Source: Bryobacteraceae bacterium (GTDB taxonomy: Bacteria; Acidobacteriota; Terriglobia; Bryobacterales; Bryobacteraceae). Taken from it: a DNA stretch of 44,935 nucleotides. The translations under genes were made by a program, and so were the position numbers. Below the pieces are notes generated by a model. That model was not told where the DNA came from. It worked only from the letters and a program-made list of their open reading frames with translations, and did no database searches. Location: contig JASIAM010000263.1 of the NCBI GenBank assembly GCA_030041985.1, positions 1 to 44,935 of the forward strand, in the 5' to 3' direction. Positions within the stretch are counted from its first letter, which is position 1; each line of letters opens with the position of its first letter. Shown piece after piece: positions 1 through 10,315 of this stretch.

Positions 1-237
1 ATCGTTCGCAAGGTTGTAGAAGTATTCGGGCGCGCTTTCCCAGACTCCCGAAAGATCCGGTTTGCCATCCGCCGTTTTCGGTGTGGGGGCCGCAAGATTC
101 ACCTTCCCATCAGCGGTGCGCGGCACTCCGGGTGTGCGGTAATTCAACCATTGTGAGAACAGGGGGGACCCCGTACAGAGCATCGCGGCTGTCATGAGCA
201 GACTACTGCGCGGGAACCAGAGGCTTGGCGCGTGCAT
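1..237 (-). CDS. Secreted protein of unknown function, N-terminal fragment
   Basis: The gene reads leftwards off the window edge and only its first 79 residues are present. It starts with ATG at 237-235. Residues 1-30 look like a signal peptide with a short basic stretch (FPRSS) and a hydrophobic run ending at FSQ. After it comes WLNYRTPGVPRT, then two proline-rich repeats each containing TADGKxxL, and the motif DGKPDLSGVWE. From memory, this DGKPDLSGxW segment recurs at the mature N-terminus of many secreted acidobacterial proteins of unknown role. No catalytic domain is visible in the part available. It is transcribed in the same direction as the DinB-like gene upstream of it, with a gap of 42 bases, so the two may share a transcript. 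Confidence 0.7.
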   Translation of the reverse strand, partial: MHAPSLWFPRSSLLMTAAMLCTGSPLFSQWLNYRTPGVPRTADGKVNLAAPTPKTADGKPDLSGVWESAPEYFYNLAND

Positions 238-279
238 GACTCGTTCAGCCTATCACGCACGGGACCTTTAGCGCGCCCG

Positions 280-795
280 TTACTTTCCCGTACGCCGCGG
301 ACGCGATTCCGGCGGCACGAGTCCGTTCGCCCGGTAGTACGCCACGAGCAGGCCGTAATGTTCCGCCGAGTGTTCCAGCACCGCCACCCAGGGCTCCGCC
401 GTTTTGGCGAAGGCGGCGGACTGCAGGCTGATAAGGGTGGCGTCGGCATCCGCGATGGATTTCTCCAAAAGGGCAACCGCGGCGGCTTTGTTCGGGTAAT
501 CCTTGGCATTCAGTTCATCCCACTTCACCTGTTCACCTCTGCCGGCCTTGGCCGCATATACCACGCCGGAGGCAACGTGCACAACCACTTCGTCGAACGA
601 GCGCATCTCGGGCTTGAGGCGGTAGCCGTATTTGTCTGATGGAAAGTCCTTTGCCATTACGAGCAATTTACTATGTATATCGTTGAATTCGGCTTTGATC
701 TGTTCCGCCGTTGCTTTGGGGAATGGTTGTGCTTGCAGCACGAGGAGCGGCGAGCCGGCCGCCCAAAGACCGATGATTTGCCCCAGCCGTTTCAT
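280..795 (-). CDS. Secreted DinB-like four-helix protein
   Basis: The product of about 171 residues begins with a signal peptide (MKRLGQIIGLWAAGSPLLVL, cleavage near QAQ), so it should be exported. The rest fits the DinB/DUF664 four-helix-bundle family: a helix with FNDIHSKLLVMA, then SFDEVVVHVASGVVYAA, where the histidine sits where DinB proteins carry their first metal ligand, and a late EHSAEHYGLLVAYYR motif with two more histidines. These three histidines are the usual metal triad; this assignment is by motif. A longer start eight codons upstream (819) is open, but the ATG at 795 has an AAAGAGAG ribosome-binding site and gives a normal signal peptide. The enzymatic role is unknown; cytosolic relatives include thiol transferases. 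Confidence 0.75.
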   Translation of the reverse strand: MKRLGQIIGLWAAGSPLLVLQAQPFPKATAEQIKAEFNDIHSKLLVMAKDFPSDKYGYRLKPEMRSFDEVVVHVASGVVYAAKAGRGEQVKWDELNAKDYPNKAAAVALLEKSIADADATLISLQSAAFAKTAEPWVAVLEHSAEHYGLLVAYYRANGLVPPESRPRRTGK

Positions 796-875
796 GCGCA
801 CTCTCTTTCTATGCGCCATTCTACGTGGCGCTCAGCAGGATTGGGAGCCAGCTCGCGGTGGATTTCTCACTAATC

Positions 876-3800
876 TCAGAATACAAACTGCGCCACCAAC
901 TGTCCCGTCCTCGGCGCCGCGAGCGTGGTTGAAGTGCTGATCGAGCCGAAGCCGGAAACGACCTGCTCGCCCGCCGCGCAGGCCCCGTTAGCGCCCGTGG
1001 GCAGCTTGCATGTGGGAGGCGTCTCCGGGCTAATGCCCACGCCGGTCGTCGTCGGATTATTCAAATAGGTCCGGTTGAAGATGTTGTTGAACTCGGCGCG
1101 CACGGTAAGGCTCATCCGCTCGCGCAGGCGGAACTGGCGGCCGATTCCGAGATTCTCCACCGGCCGGCGCTCGCCGCGGAAATTGTTGTAAAAGGCCGCG
1201 CCGCCGTACTGTCCAGGCGCCGGATTGGTCCAAGCCGCCGGATTCAGCGCAACCGTGGTGTTCGGATCGAAGCAGTGGCAGTTGAGGTTGTGGGTGTACA
1301 AAGGCACTCCCGGCACCTCGAGTTGATATTGGCCCGGCTGGAACGTGAGATTGCTGATAGTAGCCAGAGAGAGACTGGTTGGGTAGCCTGCCGTCGTGGC
1401 AACCGGAGGCGCGAGTGGAATTCCGCTGGCGTAATAACCGAAGGCGTTCACCATCCAATCGCGGACCACATAGGAAAGCGCCTTTGGACCCCACTTCGGT
1501 AATGTATACGTGATGCCGATGCGGGTGACGAACGGCTGATCGAGGTAGTCAATCGACTTGGCTAGGCCGCGATTTTGCACATCCGGGCTTCCCGCGAAGT
1601 TATCCTCCGACTTCGACCAGGTAAACGCGAAATTGAACTGCAAGCCGTGAGAGACTCGTTTGTCGGCGGTCAACTGCATCGAGTTGTACCAGGTATCGCC
1701 CAAAGTAGCGTTGATTACAGGAATAGTGGTGAACTGCGGGAACGGCCGTAAAGATTGAGCCACGGTAGCGGTGAGCGGGAATCCCGCGAAGGGCAGCTTA
1801 TTCTGGAACGGCCCCGCTGCAGCCGAACCGATCGGCGCTTCCAGGATGGCCAGATCAGCGGGGTTATTGAGGCTGAGCCCGTTCTGGCTCAGGATGGCGT
1901 TGCTGAGGTAGTTGTAGTTCACCAAATCGCCAGTCGCGCCGGTTGGCTGAAGGTAAGTCGGCCACCAGATTCCGCGGTTGCCGATATAAGAGGCCTGTAC
2001 CACCAGATTGCCGGTAATTTCGCGCTGCACGCTAAAACTATATTGATATTGACGGGCCGGCCGCCCCGCGTTTTGATCGTAATATTGCGGGCCGGCGCTC
2101 GGGGTCACACCGGCGATAGGGTAAAAGCCGGTACTGAAGTTCGGCCACGCGACTTGGGCGGGAGTTAAGGGCGAACCGTTGATAGTGACTCCTTGGCCCA
2201 GGGTCATCAGCGCTCCACCCGGAACACTAGCGGGACCGAATTGATTATCGGCGACCGCGTTGCCGCTGGCCGAGCCGAAAACTTGGGCCACGCCCGTCGG
2301 CGTGTATTCCACGCCGAACCCGCCACGTAACACTGTTTTCGGCGCAGCCTGGTAGGCGAAGCCAAAGCGCGGTCCCAATCCGTACGGGTAATTCTGAGCG
2401 AACGCGCAATGACAAGTAGCCTGATAAATGACCGCTCCGGGATGTCCCCCAGCAGTGGGATTGGCGAGATCCGGGGCGAAATCCGGAGAGCGGCCGTATT
2501 GCTCGGTATAGTAGGTCGAATAATCGTAGCGCAAGCCGATATCCAGAGTGAGTTTATGAGTGACTTTCCAGCTATCCTGCGCATAGAAACCCCACTGCTG
2601 CTTTCCAAATCGCACGCGCGAAGGTGGATCAATCTGGGCCGTATCCGGAGTCCCCAACAAAAAACTAGCGTACGGGAAGCCAACGCTGCTGAGACCGATA
2701 TTTGAAGTGCTGGCAGTGCCGGTATTATTCACCAGGTAAGGCAGCGCCGTTTGCGCGCTGCTGAATCCGTAGGTGCCCTGCAGATCGGTGACATTGATGG
2801 TATAGCTTCCCTGGAACTCGCCAGTGCCGCCAAATTTGAAGGTGTGGTTTCCTTTTACCCATGTCAGACTGGCAACTGCGTCCACCATGGTGTATTCATT
2901 ATCGGAACGTCCGGGTGGGCCGATCTGTGGCTCCACCGCGCTGCCAAAACCTCCGCCAGTACTGTTGTAAAGGCCCGTGAAACTGGGAAATGTAGCTGGA
3001 GTGGTAAACGCCGCGCTGCACAGTCCGATGCCCGAGCAGGCATTATAATCCGGGGTTACGGAAGGCCGCCCCAAATAGTCTGTATCGAATCCCGATCCCA
3101 GGTGCAAAAGAACCGTCGGAGAGATGGTGTGGTCATAATTGAGCCGCTCCCTGTGCGAATAGATACCGCCTCCGAACGTGTACGAAACAGGTTGTGGCAG
3201 CCCGTCTTCACCGTAGCCTGACTGAGTGTAGGTTCCCGTGCGGCCCCAGAAGAAAGACAGCTTGTTACTGGGACCGATCAACTGATCCAACTTCAAAGAG
3301 GGCTCTTCAGTGGAACGCGAGACCGGTTCCGTGTTTTGGTAGTTATTCACCACGCCATTCGGGTTGCAGGGTGGGCCTGCCACGCAGAAAGGCAGCGGCA
3401 GCAGGCTCTGTACTTTGAGCGCGACCGGATCCATGCGGGAAAGCGGAATGGTATTGTTGGGGAACGGATTGGTCACGATCTGTCCGTTGGGCGCCACGGA
3501 TCGGGTGGTGGGATCGTAAATCTCGTTGGCGAGGATCGGCCGGCCCAGCGGGTCGGTTCCCAGATTCGTATTCCCAGCGGCCACGATAGCCTGGCTGAAA
3601 TCGCCATTGCGATAGGCTTGCGTCGGAATGGAAAATGCGGCCGGCAAATCATTCAGATGTTGCAAAAACTGCTCCCAACTGAAAAAGAAGAAGGTCTTAT
3701 CTTTGCCGTTATAGACTTTGGGAATAAAGATGGGGCCGCCCAGAGTGAGGCCGTAGTCATCCCGGCGCTGTTGCGGCCGCAGCAAGCCGCCATTGCCGTT

Positions 3801-4613
3801 ATTTGTGAAAGGCTGGCCTGCATTCAGAAACTCGTTCTGAAAATAGTCGTAGCCGCTGCCATGAAATTGGTTGGCGCCGGATTTCATGGTGATATTCATC
3901 ACCGCGCTGCCGGCTTGTCCGAATTCGGCCGAGTAGTTGCTAGTCTGCACGGTCCATTCCTGAATCGAATCCATGCCCGGTTGATTTTCCGCGTTCGCGC
4001 CTTGGCCCAAAATGTTGGTCCCATCCATACCATCGATCAATAGCGTTTCCGAACCGGCCGGGTTGCCATTGATATGAACGACCGGCCCGGTAAACGGAGG
4101 CGCCGGTTGATAATACGCTCCCGGCAGCAGGGCCACCATATTGAAGGGGTCGCGAATGCCCGATGAGTTAGAGCCAATAGTCAGCAAGGGCAGCGTATCC
4201 ATCGTTTGTGCCGAGACCGTGTTGCTCAATTCGCCGCTCTCTGTTTTGAGTAGAGGCGCTTCGGCATTGATGGTGACTGACTCAGTGGCGCTGCCGACCT
4301 CCAGCGTGGCATCTACGCGGATGGTTTGCGCCGCCTGCACAATTAAGCCCGGACGCACGAATCTTTTGAATCCCGCCACAGTGATGTCAAGTTCGTAAGG
4401 GCCGGCAGGTAATTCCGGGATGGTGTAATTGCCGGTGGAAGAACTCGCGGCTTGCGAAATCGCTCCCGTATCCGTATTGCGCGCTTGGATCATCGCATTG
4501 GCGACCACCGCGCCAGCCGGATCGGAAATGGTCCCGGTAATCGTACCGCGGTCGCTTTGGGCAAAAGCCGCGCACGCCACAAGCAGCGATAGAGCAGCTA
4601 TGTGCAGACGCAC
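876..4613 (-). CDS. Oar-like TonB-dependent receptor with carboxypeptidase-regulatory-like domain
   Basis: This is a 1245-residue outer-membrane protein. Residues 1-19 form a signal peptide ending at AFAQS. Residues about 22-100 are a carboxypeptidase-regulatory-like beta-sandwich (GTITGTISDPAGAVVANA, then GNYTIPELPAGPYEL). A plug domain follows at about 120-250, with IDGMDGTNILG and a TSNYSAEFGQAGSAVMNI stretch typical of Oar-type proteins. The remainder is a long beta-barrel rich in aromatic strands, ending in VAQFVF, a good C-terminal aromatic strand for BAM recognition. The start codon is GTG, five bases after a perfect AGGAGG. The ligand cannot be told from sequence; Solibacter-like genomes carry many paralogues, often assumed to import oligosaccharides or bind polymers. 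No partner SusD-like or TonB gene lies beside it. Confidence 0.9.
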   Translation of the reverse strand: MRLHIAALSLLVACAAFAQSDRGTITGTISDPAGAVVANAMIQARNTDTGAISQAASSSTGNYTIPELPAGPYELDITVAGFKRFVRPGLIVQAAQTIRVDATLEVGSATESVTINAEAPLLKTESGELSNTVSAQTMDTLPLLTIGSNSSGIRDPFNMVALLPGAYYQPAPPFTGPVVHINGNPAGSETLLIDGMDGTNILGQGANAENQPGMDSIQEWTVQTSNYSAEFGQAGSAVMNITMKSGANQFHGSGYDYFQNEFLNAGQPFTNNGNGGLLRPQQRRDDYGLTLGGPIFIPKVYNGKDKTFFFFSWEQFLQHLNDLPAAFSIPTQAYRNGDFSQAIVAAGNTNLGTDPLGRPILANEIYDPTTRSVAPNGQIVTNPFPNNTIPLSRMDPVALKVQSLLPLPFCVAGPPCNPNGVVNNYQNTEPVSRSTEEPSLKLDQLIGPSNKLSFFWGRTGTYTQSGYGEDGLPQPVSYTFGGGIYSHRERLNYDHTISPTVLLHLGSGFDTDYLGRPSVTPDYNACSGIGLCSAAFTTPATFPSFTGLYNSTGGGFGSAVEPQIGPPGRSDNEYTMVDAVASLTWVKGNHTFKFGGTGEFQGSYTINVTDLQGTYGFSSAQTALPYLVNNTGTASTSNIGLSSVGFPYASFLLGTPDTAQIDPPSRVRFGKQQWGFYAQDSWKVTHKLTLDIGLRYDYSTYYTEQYGRSPDFAPDLANPTAGGHPGAVIYQATCHCAFAQNYPYGLGPRFGFAYQAAPKTVLRGGFGVEYTPTGVAQVFGSASGNAVADNQFGPASVPGGALMTLGQGVTINGSPLTPAQVAWPNFSTGFYPIAGVTPSAGPQYYDQNAGRPARQYQYSFSVQREITGNLVVQASYIGNRGIWWPTYLQPTGATGDLVNYNYLSNAILSQNGLSLNNPADLAILEAPIGSAAAGPFQNKLPFAGFPLTATVAQSLRPFPQFTTIPVINATLGDTWYNSMQLTADKRVSHGLQFNFAFTWSKSEDNFAGSPDVQNRGLAKSIDYLDQPFVTRIGITYTLPKWGPKALSYVVRDWMVNAFGYYASGIPLAPPVATTAGYPTSLSLATISNLTFQPGQYQLEVPGVPLYTHNLNCHCFDPNTTVALNPAAWTNPAPGQYGGAAFYNNFRGERRPVENLGIGRQFRLRERMSLTVRAEFNNIFNRTYLNNPTTTGVGISPETPPTCKLPTGANGACAAGEQVVSGFGSISTSTTLAAPRTGQLVAQFVF

Positions 4614-4792
4614 TACAACCTCCTGGCCTTTTCAGGCGATTTTTTAATAAATTTTTTGTTCTTTGGAGATACTCTATCGCGGGTTGTCCGAGCAGTCAAT
4701 CCGTTCGCAATATATGCCGAAATCCGTTGTTGGCTGGCGAACGGAAACGCAGAGGCGCGGAGTTGCTCGGGGCCAACGGGAAACGTTGTGCC

Positions 4793-4825
4793 GCCACGCA
4801 GGGCGAGGGCGGGCCTCTGCGTGGC
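4793..4825. repeat. Inverted repeat, possible terminator of the kinase gene
   Basis: GCCACGCAG at 4793-4801 pairs perfectly with CTGCGTGGC at 4817-4825, leaving a 15-base GC-rich loop. It lies just past the 3' end of the hybrid kinase and upstream of the TonB receptor, so it could end kinase transcription. There is no T-run after it on either strand, so an intrinsic terminator is not established. Confidence 0.35.
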
Positions 4826-4872
4826 AAGCGAGAGGCGCTCACGGGCAATCGAGTGCGTAATTTACCGCCTCT

Positions 4873-6108
4873 TCAGGCCTGGAACTTTGGGCTAGCCATA
4901 CAGCGCTCCAAAGTGTTTTCCAGTGTAGTTAGCACGAGCGGCTTGCCCAAGTACTCATCCATGCCATGGGCCAGACATTTTTCGCGATCTTCGGCGCTCG
5001 AGTGGGCGGTGAAGGCGATGATGGGAATCCGTCCGCGGCCGTTCTCGTATCGGCGAATGGCCGCAGCCGTCTGGTATCCATCCATTTCGGGCATCTGGCA
5101 ATCCAGCAGAACCGCGTCGAACGAAGCTTCGGGTGGCGCCGCGCGCTGCAGAATGGCGAGGGCTTGTTGACCGCTCGAAGCGACAGCCGTGCTATATCCC
5201 AGACGTTCCAAAGCCCGTTGCGCGATCTGCCGGTTAACGGGATTATCGTCGACAATCAAAATGCGCCCGTGGTGTGGCTTGTCCGGAGCCACCGTGGGGC
5301 CGGCGGGTGCGCCTATATCGGCGGTTTCCAGCGGCAGCAGGAACCAGAAGACCGAACCCCGGCCCGGCTGGCTTTCGACTCCCACGGAACCCTGCATGAG
5401 CTGTACCAGCCTGCGAACGGTTGCCAGGCCGAGGCCCGTTCCTTCATAACGCCGTGTACTTGCCGTATCGCCTTGGGTGAAAGGCGTGAACAGCCCGGCG
5501 CGAGCTTCCGGGGAAATCCCAATGCCCGTATCCACCACGCGAAATAGCAGCGCCTGGGTTGCCGTGGCTCCGCGAACCACGGAAACCTCCAGCCGCACCT
5601 TGCCCGCTTCGGTAAACTTGACCGCATTGCCGAGCAAAGTGAATAAGATCTGTTGAAGCCGCAGAGGATCGCCCACAATCTTGATCGGCAAATCTTCGGC
5701 AACGGAGACTTCCAGTAGCAAGCCCTTGGCGTTTGTCTGTGGCCGGACGATGCCCAGCACACTCGACAGGCACATGCGGAGTGGAAAAGCTGTCCGTTCC
5801 AGGCAAACCTGCCCCGCTTCCAAAGCGGAAAAATCGAGCACGCCGTTAACCAGCGCCAGCAGAGATTCCGCGCTCCCGCGAACGATGTCCAACATACCGC
5901 GCTGGGCATCATCAAGACCTGTTTCCGCCAGCAATTCCGTCATGCCCAGTATGGCATTCAGAGGCGTGCGCAGCTCATGACTCATGTTGGCAACGAATTG
6001 ACTCTTGGCCGTATTGGCCGCCTGTGCAGACACACGGGCGCGATTGAGCCGGTGCAGACGCCAAAGCACCACCAGCAGACCGATCGCCAGGACTGCGCAC
6101 AAAACCAT
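4873..6108 (-). CDS. Short hybrid histidine kinase with receiver domain
   Basis: The 411-residue protein has one transmembrane helix at residues 1-18 and then goes straight into a HisKA domain with the phosphoacceptor in [11 protein letters not shown] (around residue 44). The HATPase domain follows with an N-box ([10 protein letters not shown]), a G1 box (DTGIGI) and a G2 box (GTGLGLA). A receiver domain from about residue 283 contains [10 protein letters not shown] and the acceptor aspartate in [12 protein letters not shown], with the conserved lysine in GKPL. There is no periplasmic or PAS sensor domain, and an in-frame TAG lies just three codons before the ATG, so the sensor is truly absent or encoded elsewhere. 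No Shine-Dalgarno sequence is visible before this ATG. No response-regulator gene is adjacent; the signal is unknown. Confidence 0.88.
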   Translation of the reverse strand: MVLCAVLAIGLLVVLWRLHRLNRARVSAQAANTAKSQFVANMSHELRTPLNAILGMTELLAETGLDDAQRGMLDIVRGSAESLLALVNGVLDFSALEAGQVCLERTAFPLRMCLSSVLGIVRPQTNAKGLLLEVSVAEDLPIKIVGDPLRLQQILFTLLGNAVKFTEAGKVRLEVSVVRGATATQALLFRVVDTGIGISPEARAGLFTPFTQGDTASTRRYEGTGLGLATVRRLVQLMQGSVGVESQPGRGSVFWFLLPLETADIGAPAGPTVAPDKPHHGRILIVDDNPVNRQIAQRALERLGYSTAVASSGQQALAILQRAAPPEASFDAVLLDCQMPEMDGYQTAAAIRRYENGRGRIPIIAFTAHSSAEDREKCLAHGMDEYLGKPLVLTTLENTLERCMASPKFQA

Positions 6109-6318
6109 ACGCCGCTATAGAACTTTTCGGCTAAATGTAACGGAAGCTTTAGGCTTGGGCTGCCGATGAAATCATCAGCGCAGCGCCTGGAGTATTGGCA
6201 GGCGATTAGCTAAATCCCAGGTTGTAAAATTGAATTTGGCCCAAGACCGTGCATGAGTGCTTTCTCTGCAGGTAATCCTGTTTCTGCAAACCCCGCCGGG
6301 CGACAGGCTTAGGTGCTG

Positions 6319-7332
6319 ATGGAAAAGCGGCACATGGCGCGCCGGCTAAGGATGCCCCGCTGGCTTCCGCAGGCGCTTGGCTATTTGATCTCCGCCGTCT
6401 GCCTGTTCTGGGTCCTGCACAACTACCCCATCCGCGAGCTTCCGGCCGCGCTGCGCTCTCTTGACTGGAAATGGGTCGTTTTGGGTATGGCGGCGGATCT
6501 GGCCGTCTACATAACACACGGATCGCGGTGGAACATGCTGTTGAGTCCTGTGTCGCGGCTCAGCTTCTGGCGCACCGTCCAGGCAATCTATATCGGTCTG
6601 TTCGCTAACGAAGTGCTTCCGTTGCGGGTCGGTGAATTGATCCGCTGCTATCTGCTGGCGCACTGGAATGATCTGCGGATCTCGCTGATCTTTGCGTCGG
6701 CGGCAGTGGAGCGGCTGCTCGACGGCCTGTTCATGCTGAGCGCCTTTTTCTTGACCGCCAGTTTCGTGAAGGGCATTCCGCGCGATCTGACGGTGCTGGT
6801 GAATATTTTGGGCGTGTTAGTAATCACCGGCGTAGGGATCCTGATCTGGGTGATCCGGCGCCAGCAGCACGCTCACCTGGTGATCTCGGAAAGCCGTTGG
6901 GCCTCCACTTTGCGCCACATTGTGGAAGGGCTTCATCTCATGGGGAACCGTCACTCCCTGAGCCTCACCGCACTTCTCAGTCTGCTCTACCTGACCTTGC
7001 AGGTAGTTTCCTACTGGGCGCTGATGAAGGCATACGGCCTTGATCTTTCCTTCTGGGCCGCGGGGGGTGTGCTGGCGATTGTCCGTTTCGCCACGGTGGT
7101 GCCGAACGCCCCAGGAAACGTGGGGCTGTTCCAGGTAGCCTGCGTGCTGGCGATGCGCCTGTTTGATGTGGAGCAAAACGACGCCAAGACATTTTCGTTC
7201 GTTTTGTTTTTTGCGCTGGTTCTGCCACTGCTGATCGGCGGCGCGGTCGCCACCGCGCTGACCGGTCTGAATATCGCGGAGCTTCGCGACCGTGCCCAGC
7301 GCGGCGTCGAATCTTCACCGGATCAGGCGTGA
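6319..7332 (+). CDS. YbhN/UPF0104-family integral membrane protein (LPG synthase TM-like)
   Basis: The protein of about 337 residues has roughly eight hydrophobic helices and matches the transmembrane half of lysylphosphatidylglycerol synthases (the AglD/YbhN/UPF0104 group). Family-like signatures include the first-loop GSRWNMLLSPV, then LFANEVLPLRVGELIRCYLLA and, near the C-terminus, RFATVVPNAPGNVGLFQ. The soluble aminoacyl-transferase half of MprF is missing, so it is more likely a lipid flippase or a helper of glycan-lipid assembly; this is inference. A GTG at 6313 is in frame six bases upstream of the chosen ATG. The stop overlaps the start of the heme A synthase gene (GTGA), indicating translational coupling. 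Members of the family are broad in function, so the substrate is unknown. Confidence 0.8.
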   Translation: MEKRHMARRLRMPRWLPQALGYLISAVCLFWVLHNYPIRELPAALRSLDWKWVVLGMAADLAVYITHGSRWNMLLSPVSRLSFWRTVQAIYIGLFANEVLPLRVGELIRCYLLAHWNDLRISLIFASAAVERLLDGLFMLSAFFLTASFVKGIPRDLTVLVNILGVLVITGVGILIWVIRRQQHAHLVISESRWASTLRHIVEGLHLMGNRHSLSLTALLSLLYLTLQVVSYWALMKAYGLDLSFWAAGGVLAIVRFATVVPNAPGNVGLFQVACVLAMRLFDVEQNDAKTFSFVLFFALVLPLLIGGAVATALTGLNIAELRDRAQRGVESSPDQA

Positions 7333-8312
7333 CAGGCCGACCTTACAATATAACTATCATTCGAGTATCCAGCCGCGCCGCGCGTTTTGCCTGGCTTGTC
7401 TTGGCTTTCACCATCGCAGTGGTGTTGTGGGGCGCCTACGTGCGCGCCACCGGTGCGGGCGCGGGTTGCGGAAATCACTGGCCCCTTTGTAATGGAGAAG
7501 TGTTACCGCAATCGCCCGGCGCGAAAACGGTCATCGAGTTTACACACCGTTTGATGAGTGGAGCGGATGGCATCCTGATTCTCATCTTGTTCGTCTGGGC
7601 CAGGCGGGTTTTTCCCCGTGGGCATCTGGCACGCATGGGAGCGGGTCTTTCAATCACGTTCCTCGTCACGGAAGCGCTGATCGGAGCCGCACTGGTGAAA
7701 CTGGAGCAGGTAGCGCAAAATGCTTCCGTCGGCCGCGCCTGGTCGCTTTCCGGGCATTTGATCAATACGCTTGTGCTGCTCGCCTGTCTGACTTTGACGG
7801 CGTGGTGGGCCGATAGCCCGCCACTCGAGAGTGGGCGGCGGCGCGATTGGATGATCATGCCGGCTATCCTGCTGGTTGTTTTAACAGGCATCAGCGGGGC
7901 CATCGCCGCCTTGGGAGATACTTTGTTCCCGGCGACTTCCCTTGCCTCAGGTATTCATCAGGATTTCAGCCCGGTCGCCAGTGTTTTCCTTCGGCTCCGC
8001 CTTTTCCATCCATTACTGGCGATAACAACCGCCGTCTGGTTGGCAGTCTATGCAGCCCGTACAATTCGCGTTCCAGGGGCGAAGCGTTACGCTCGCGGCT
8101 TGTTGTTGCTCATCGGCCTGCAAGTCGCGGCGGGGGCGTTGAACTTGCTCCTTCTGGCGCCGGTGTGGATGCAAATAGTCCACTTGCTACTCGCCGATCT
8201 GGTTTGGATCGCACTGGTGTTGGCCGCAGCTTCCAGCGGGCGCCAACCCAGACCCCTGCCGCGAGAAGAATGGCAGGGCAAACCCCAATGGCACGCCGCG
8301 CTACACTCCTGA
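7329..8312 (+). CDS. ctaA: Heme A synthase (CtaA/COX15 family)
   Basis: Heme A synthase oxidises the C8 methyl of heme O to a formyl group, giving heme A for aa3-type cytochrome oxidase. The 327-residue protein has about eight membrane helices in two repeated halves. Heme-ligand histidines are visible in EFTHRLMSG and SGHLINT in the first half, and RLFHPLLAI and QIVHLLLADL in the second. The first loop carries a cysteine pair (GCGNHWPLC) seen in the bacterial CtaA subgroup, and the first helix has VRATGAGAGC. The start is GTG, overlapping the stop of the upstream membrane-protein gene by four bases. No ctaB or oxidase subunit genes lie in this window, so its partners must be elsewhere. Confidence 0.9.
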   Translation: MTGRPYNITIIRVSSRAARFAWLVLAFTIAVVLWGAYVRATGAGAGCGNHWPLCNGEVLPQSPGAKTVIEFTHRLMSGADGILILILFVWARRVFPRGHLARMGAGLSITFLVTEALIGAALVKLEQVAQNASVGRAWSLSGHLINTLVLLACLTLTAWWADSPPLESGRRRDWMIMPAILLVVLTGISGAIAALGDTLFPATSLASGIHQDFSPVASVFLRLRLFHPLLAITTAVWLAVYAARTIRVPGAKRYARGLLLLIGLQVAAGALNLLLLAPVWMQIVHLLLADLVWIALVLAAASSGRQPRPLPREEWQGKPQWHAALHS

Positions 8313-8325
8313 CCAGTCTCCCGCC

Positions 8326-10275
8326 TCAGCCGCGTGTGGGAAATATTTCACTGATCTCCACCGCAAGGCGCCCCAAGACTTGAGCTTGGGAACCAAATTG
8401 CGTGGCGCGCTTGGCGCCATCCCTGGCATTCTCGGCTGTCGACTGCATCGCCCGATGCATCCGGCTGGCTGAGCTACTGACATGAGCCATTCCTTGGCTT
8501 TGCTGCCCGGATGCCGCCGTCACCGATTGCGACAATTCGTCCAGTTGCCTGGTAACGGCGGTGATCGCTTCCAGTTTCTCCGCCAGCCGGCGCACAACGG
8601 AAACGCCTTCCTCGCCAGCGCTTATGGATTTGCGGATTTTTTCCGAAGTCTCTCGAGCGGCTTCGGCGCAACGGCGTGCCAGGTTGCGAACCTCATCGGC
8701 CACCACTGCAAATCCCAGCCCAGCCTCGCCGGCGCGGGCTGCTTCCACCGCAGCGTTCAACGCCAGAATATTGGTCTGGAACGCGATCTCATCTATGAGC
8801 TTATTGATCTTAACTACGTCGCAGCCAGCCGACTGGATCTGAGCTATAGTTTCGGTCATCTGGCGTACTTCGGTGGCTCCCTCTTCGGCCGAACCGCGCG
8901 CTTGCGCCGTAAGCCGCTTGAGTTCGCGGGAATGTTCGAGGCTCCGCTGGGTCATGCTCTCGATTTTCCCGAGCGAGGACGTGACCGTATCATGGGACGC
9001 GGCCTGATCCTGTGACTGCCGGGCCAATTCCTGGCCGGCCGAAGAGGCCTCGGTTGCAAAGGAGGAGACCGCGCGCGAGGTCTCAACAAGTTTGCGGATA
9101 ATTCTACCCATGCGCCGCGTCATTCCACTCCCCAGGAGGAACCAGCTACCGCAACTCACTATTGCTGCCGCCACTCCGATGGCGATCAGCCATGTGAGTC
9201 CTCTACGAGAGATCCGGCCGATGGCCGCTACTCCCTCGTAGAGTTCCTGCTCCGGCATGGTTACGCCGATCACCCAATCCCATTCCTTAAAATATTTCAG
9301 GCGGGCAACCCTCAGTTCGGGAGGCCCATCCGGATTTTGCTGCCAGTACCGGTGCGTCGCCGATTCGCCGGGGCCCAGCGTGACCGCTTGCCGGTACATG
9401 GCCTGAAGATTCCACATATCCTCGCCCTCCTGTTGCCCACCTTTCGATGCCACTTGGCTAGTCCCCGTCGAGTCGATCACGAAAACATAGCCGGTTTTTC
9501 CAACCTTGGTGTCCCTGATGGCGCGCCGCAAGGGCTCGGTAGCCGATTTTTCCGGCACGCCCGCATAGAGCATGCCAGTCACCTTCTGATCACTGTCGAA
9601 CAGGGGCGCGTATGCGGCCATGTACCACGCGTTTCCCACGGAGGCCCGGCCCGCGGATGTTTCTCCGCGCAAGACCGTGGAAACGGCCGGATCCGGCTTT
9701 CCGTTGGCTCCCACAGCGGGAATATAAGTGCCGATCGCACGCTTGCCGTCATCACCGATTACGTTAGTGGCCACGCGCAGCATATCTCCGGCCGGGTTCA
9801 TGCGCTCGAAGATCGCGCTGTCAGCATTCGTCAGCGCCTTCACGAAATCGACCACCGCTACCGGTGTTTGGGGGCCGCGGATTTGCCCAAGCCAATCCCT
9901 ACCGGCCAGAACACCTGGCAGCGAGATTGTGGAAACCGCTCCTGTCAATTGGTTGCGCGCTTCCCACACCAATGGCTCGTCGCTGTCCATGCGAATGCCG
10001 CCGGAGTTTTTCAAGACCTCTCTCGCGGAGCGAAGTTTTTCGCGTACATTACGTTCCAGCGCATCGTGGCTGATCTCGCAAAGACGATAGACGCCTTCGA
10101 CGATGTGATCCAAATCTGATTCGGTGGCGCGGAGGCACCCTTTATATGCGGCTTCTCGTAATTGCTGGTTCTGGTGCCAGACGATTGCGGTGAGCAGAAC
10201 CAAAGGGCAAACAGTCAGGGCGGTTCCAAGAGCCAGCAACTTGTGTTTGAAGCTGATGAACCTTCGCTTGCGCAC
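8326..10275 (-). CDS. Methyl-accepting chemotaxis protein with Cache-type sensor
   Basis: The 649-residue receptor begins with GTG and has a first membrane helix at about 13-32, a periplasmic region of around 300 residues and a second helix near 365-385. The periplasmic part fits a single-Cache-type fold: [20 protein letters not shown], then the [24 protein letters not shown] segment and a late [12 protein letters not shown] strand. Small organic acids are common ligands of this fold, but none can be named. The cytoplasmic tail holds the hairpin tip of MCPs, with [19 protein letters not shown] followed by [13 protein letters not shown]. There is no C-terminal CheR-tether pentapeptide. No che genes are nearby, so it must signal to an array encoded elsewhere. 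It faces a lytic transglycosylase gene across a palindromic intergenic region. Confidence 0.92.
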   Translation of the reverse strand: MRKRRFISFKHKLLALGTALTVCPLVLLTAIVWHQNQQLREAAYKGCLRATESDLDHIVEGVYRLCEISHDALERNVREKLRSAREVLKNSGGIRMDSDEPLVWEARNQLTGAVSTISLPGVLAGRDWLGQIRGPQTPVAVVDFVKALTNADSAIFERMNPAGDMLRVATNVIGDDGKRAIGTYIPAVGANGKPDPAVSTVLRGETSAGRASVGNAWYMAAYAPLFDSDQKVTGMLYAGVPEKSATEPLRRAIRDTKVGKTGYVFVIDSTGTSQVASKGGQQEGEDMWNLQAMYRQAVTLGPGESATHRYWQQNPDGPPELRVARLKYFKEWDWVIGVTMPEQELYEGVAAIGRISRRGLTWLIAIGVAAAIVSCGSWFLLGSGMTRRMGRIIRKLVETSRAVSSFATEASSAGQELARQSQDQAASHDTVTSSLGKIESMTQRSLEHSRELKRLTAQARGSAEEGATEVRQMTETIAQIQSAGCDVVKINKLIDEIAFQTNILALNAAVEAARAGEAGLGFAVVADEVRNLARRCAEAARETSEKIRKSISAGEEGVSVVRRLAEKLEAITAVTRQLDELSQSVTAASGQQSQGMAHVSSSASRMHRAMQSTAENARDGAKRATQFGSQAQVLGRLAVEISEIFPTRG

Positions 10276-10315
10276 TGGTGTCCGTTCCTGCAGCGATTAT
10301 CGGCGCTCATTACAT

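Noticed and set aside
3336-4043. Long plus-strand frames inside the TonB receptor and other genes
   Set aside because: They are antisense shadows produced by GC-rich codon usage; the minus-strand protein has a full domain structure.
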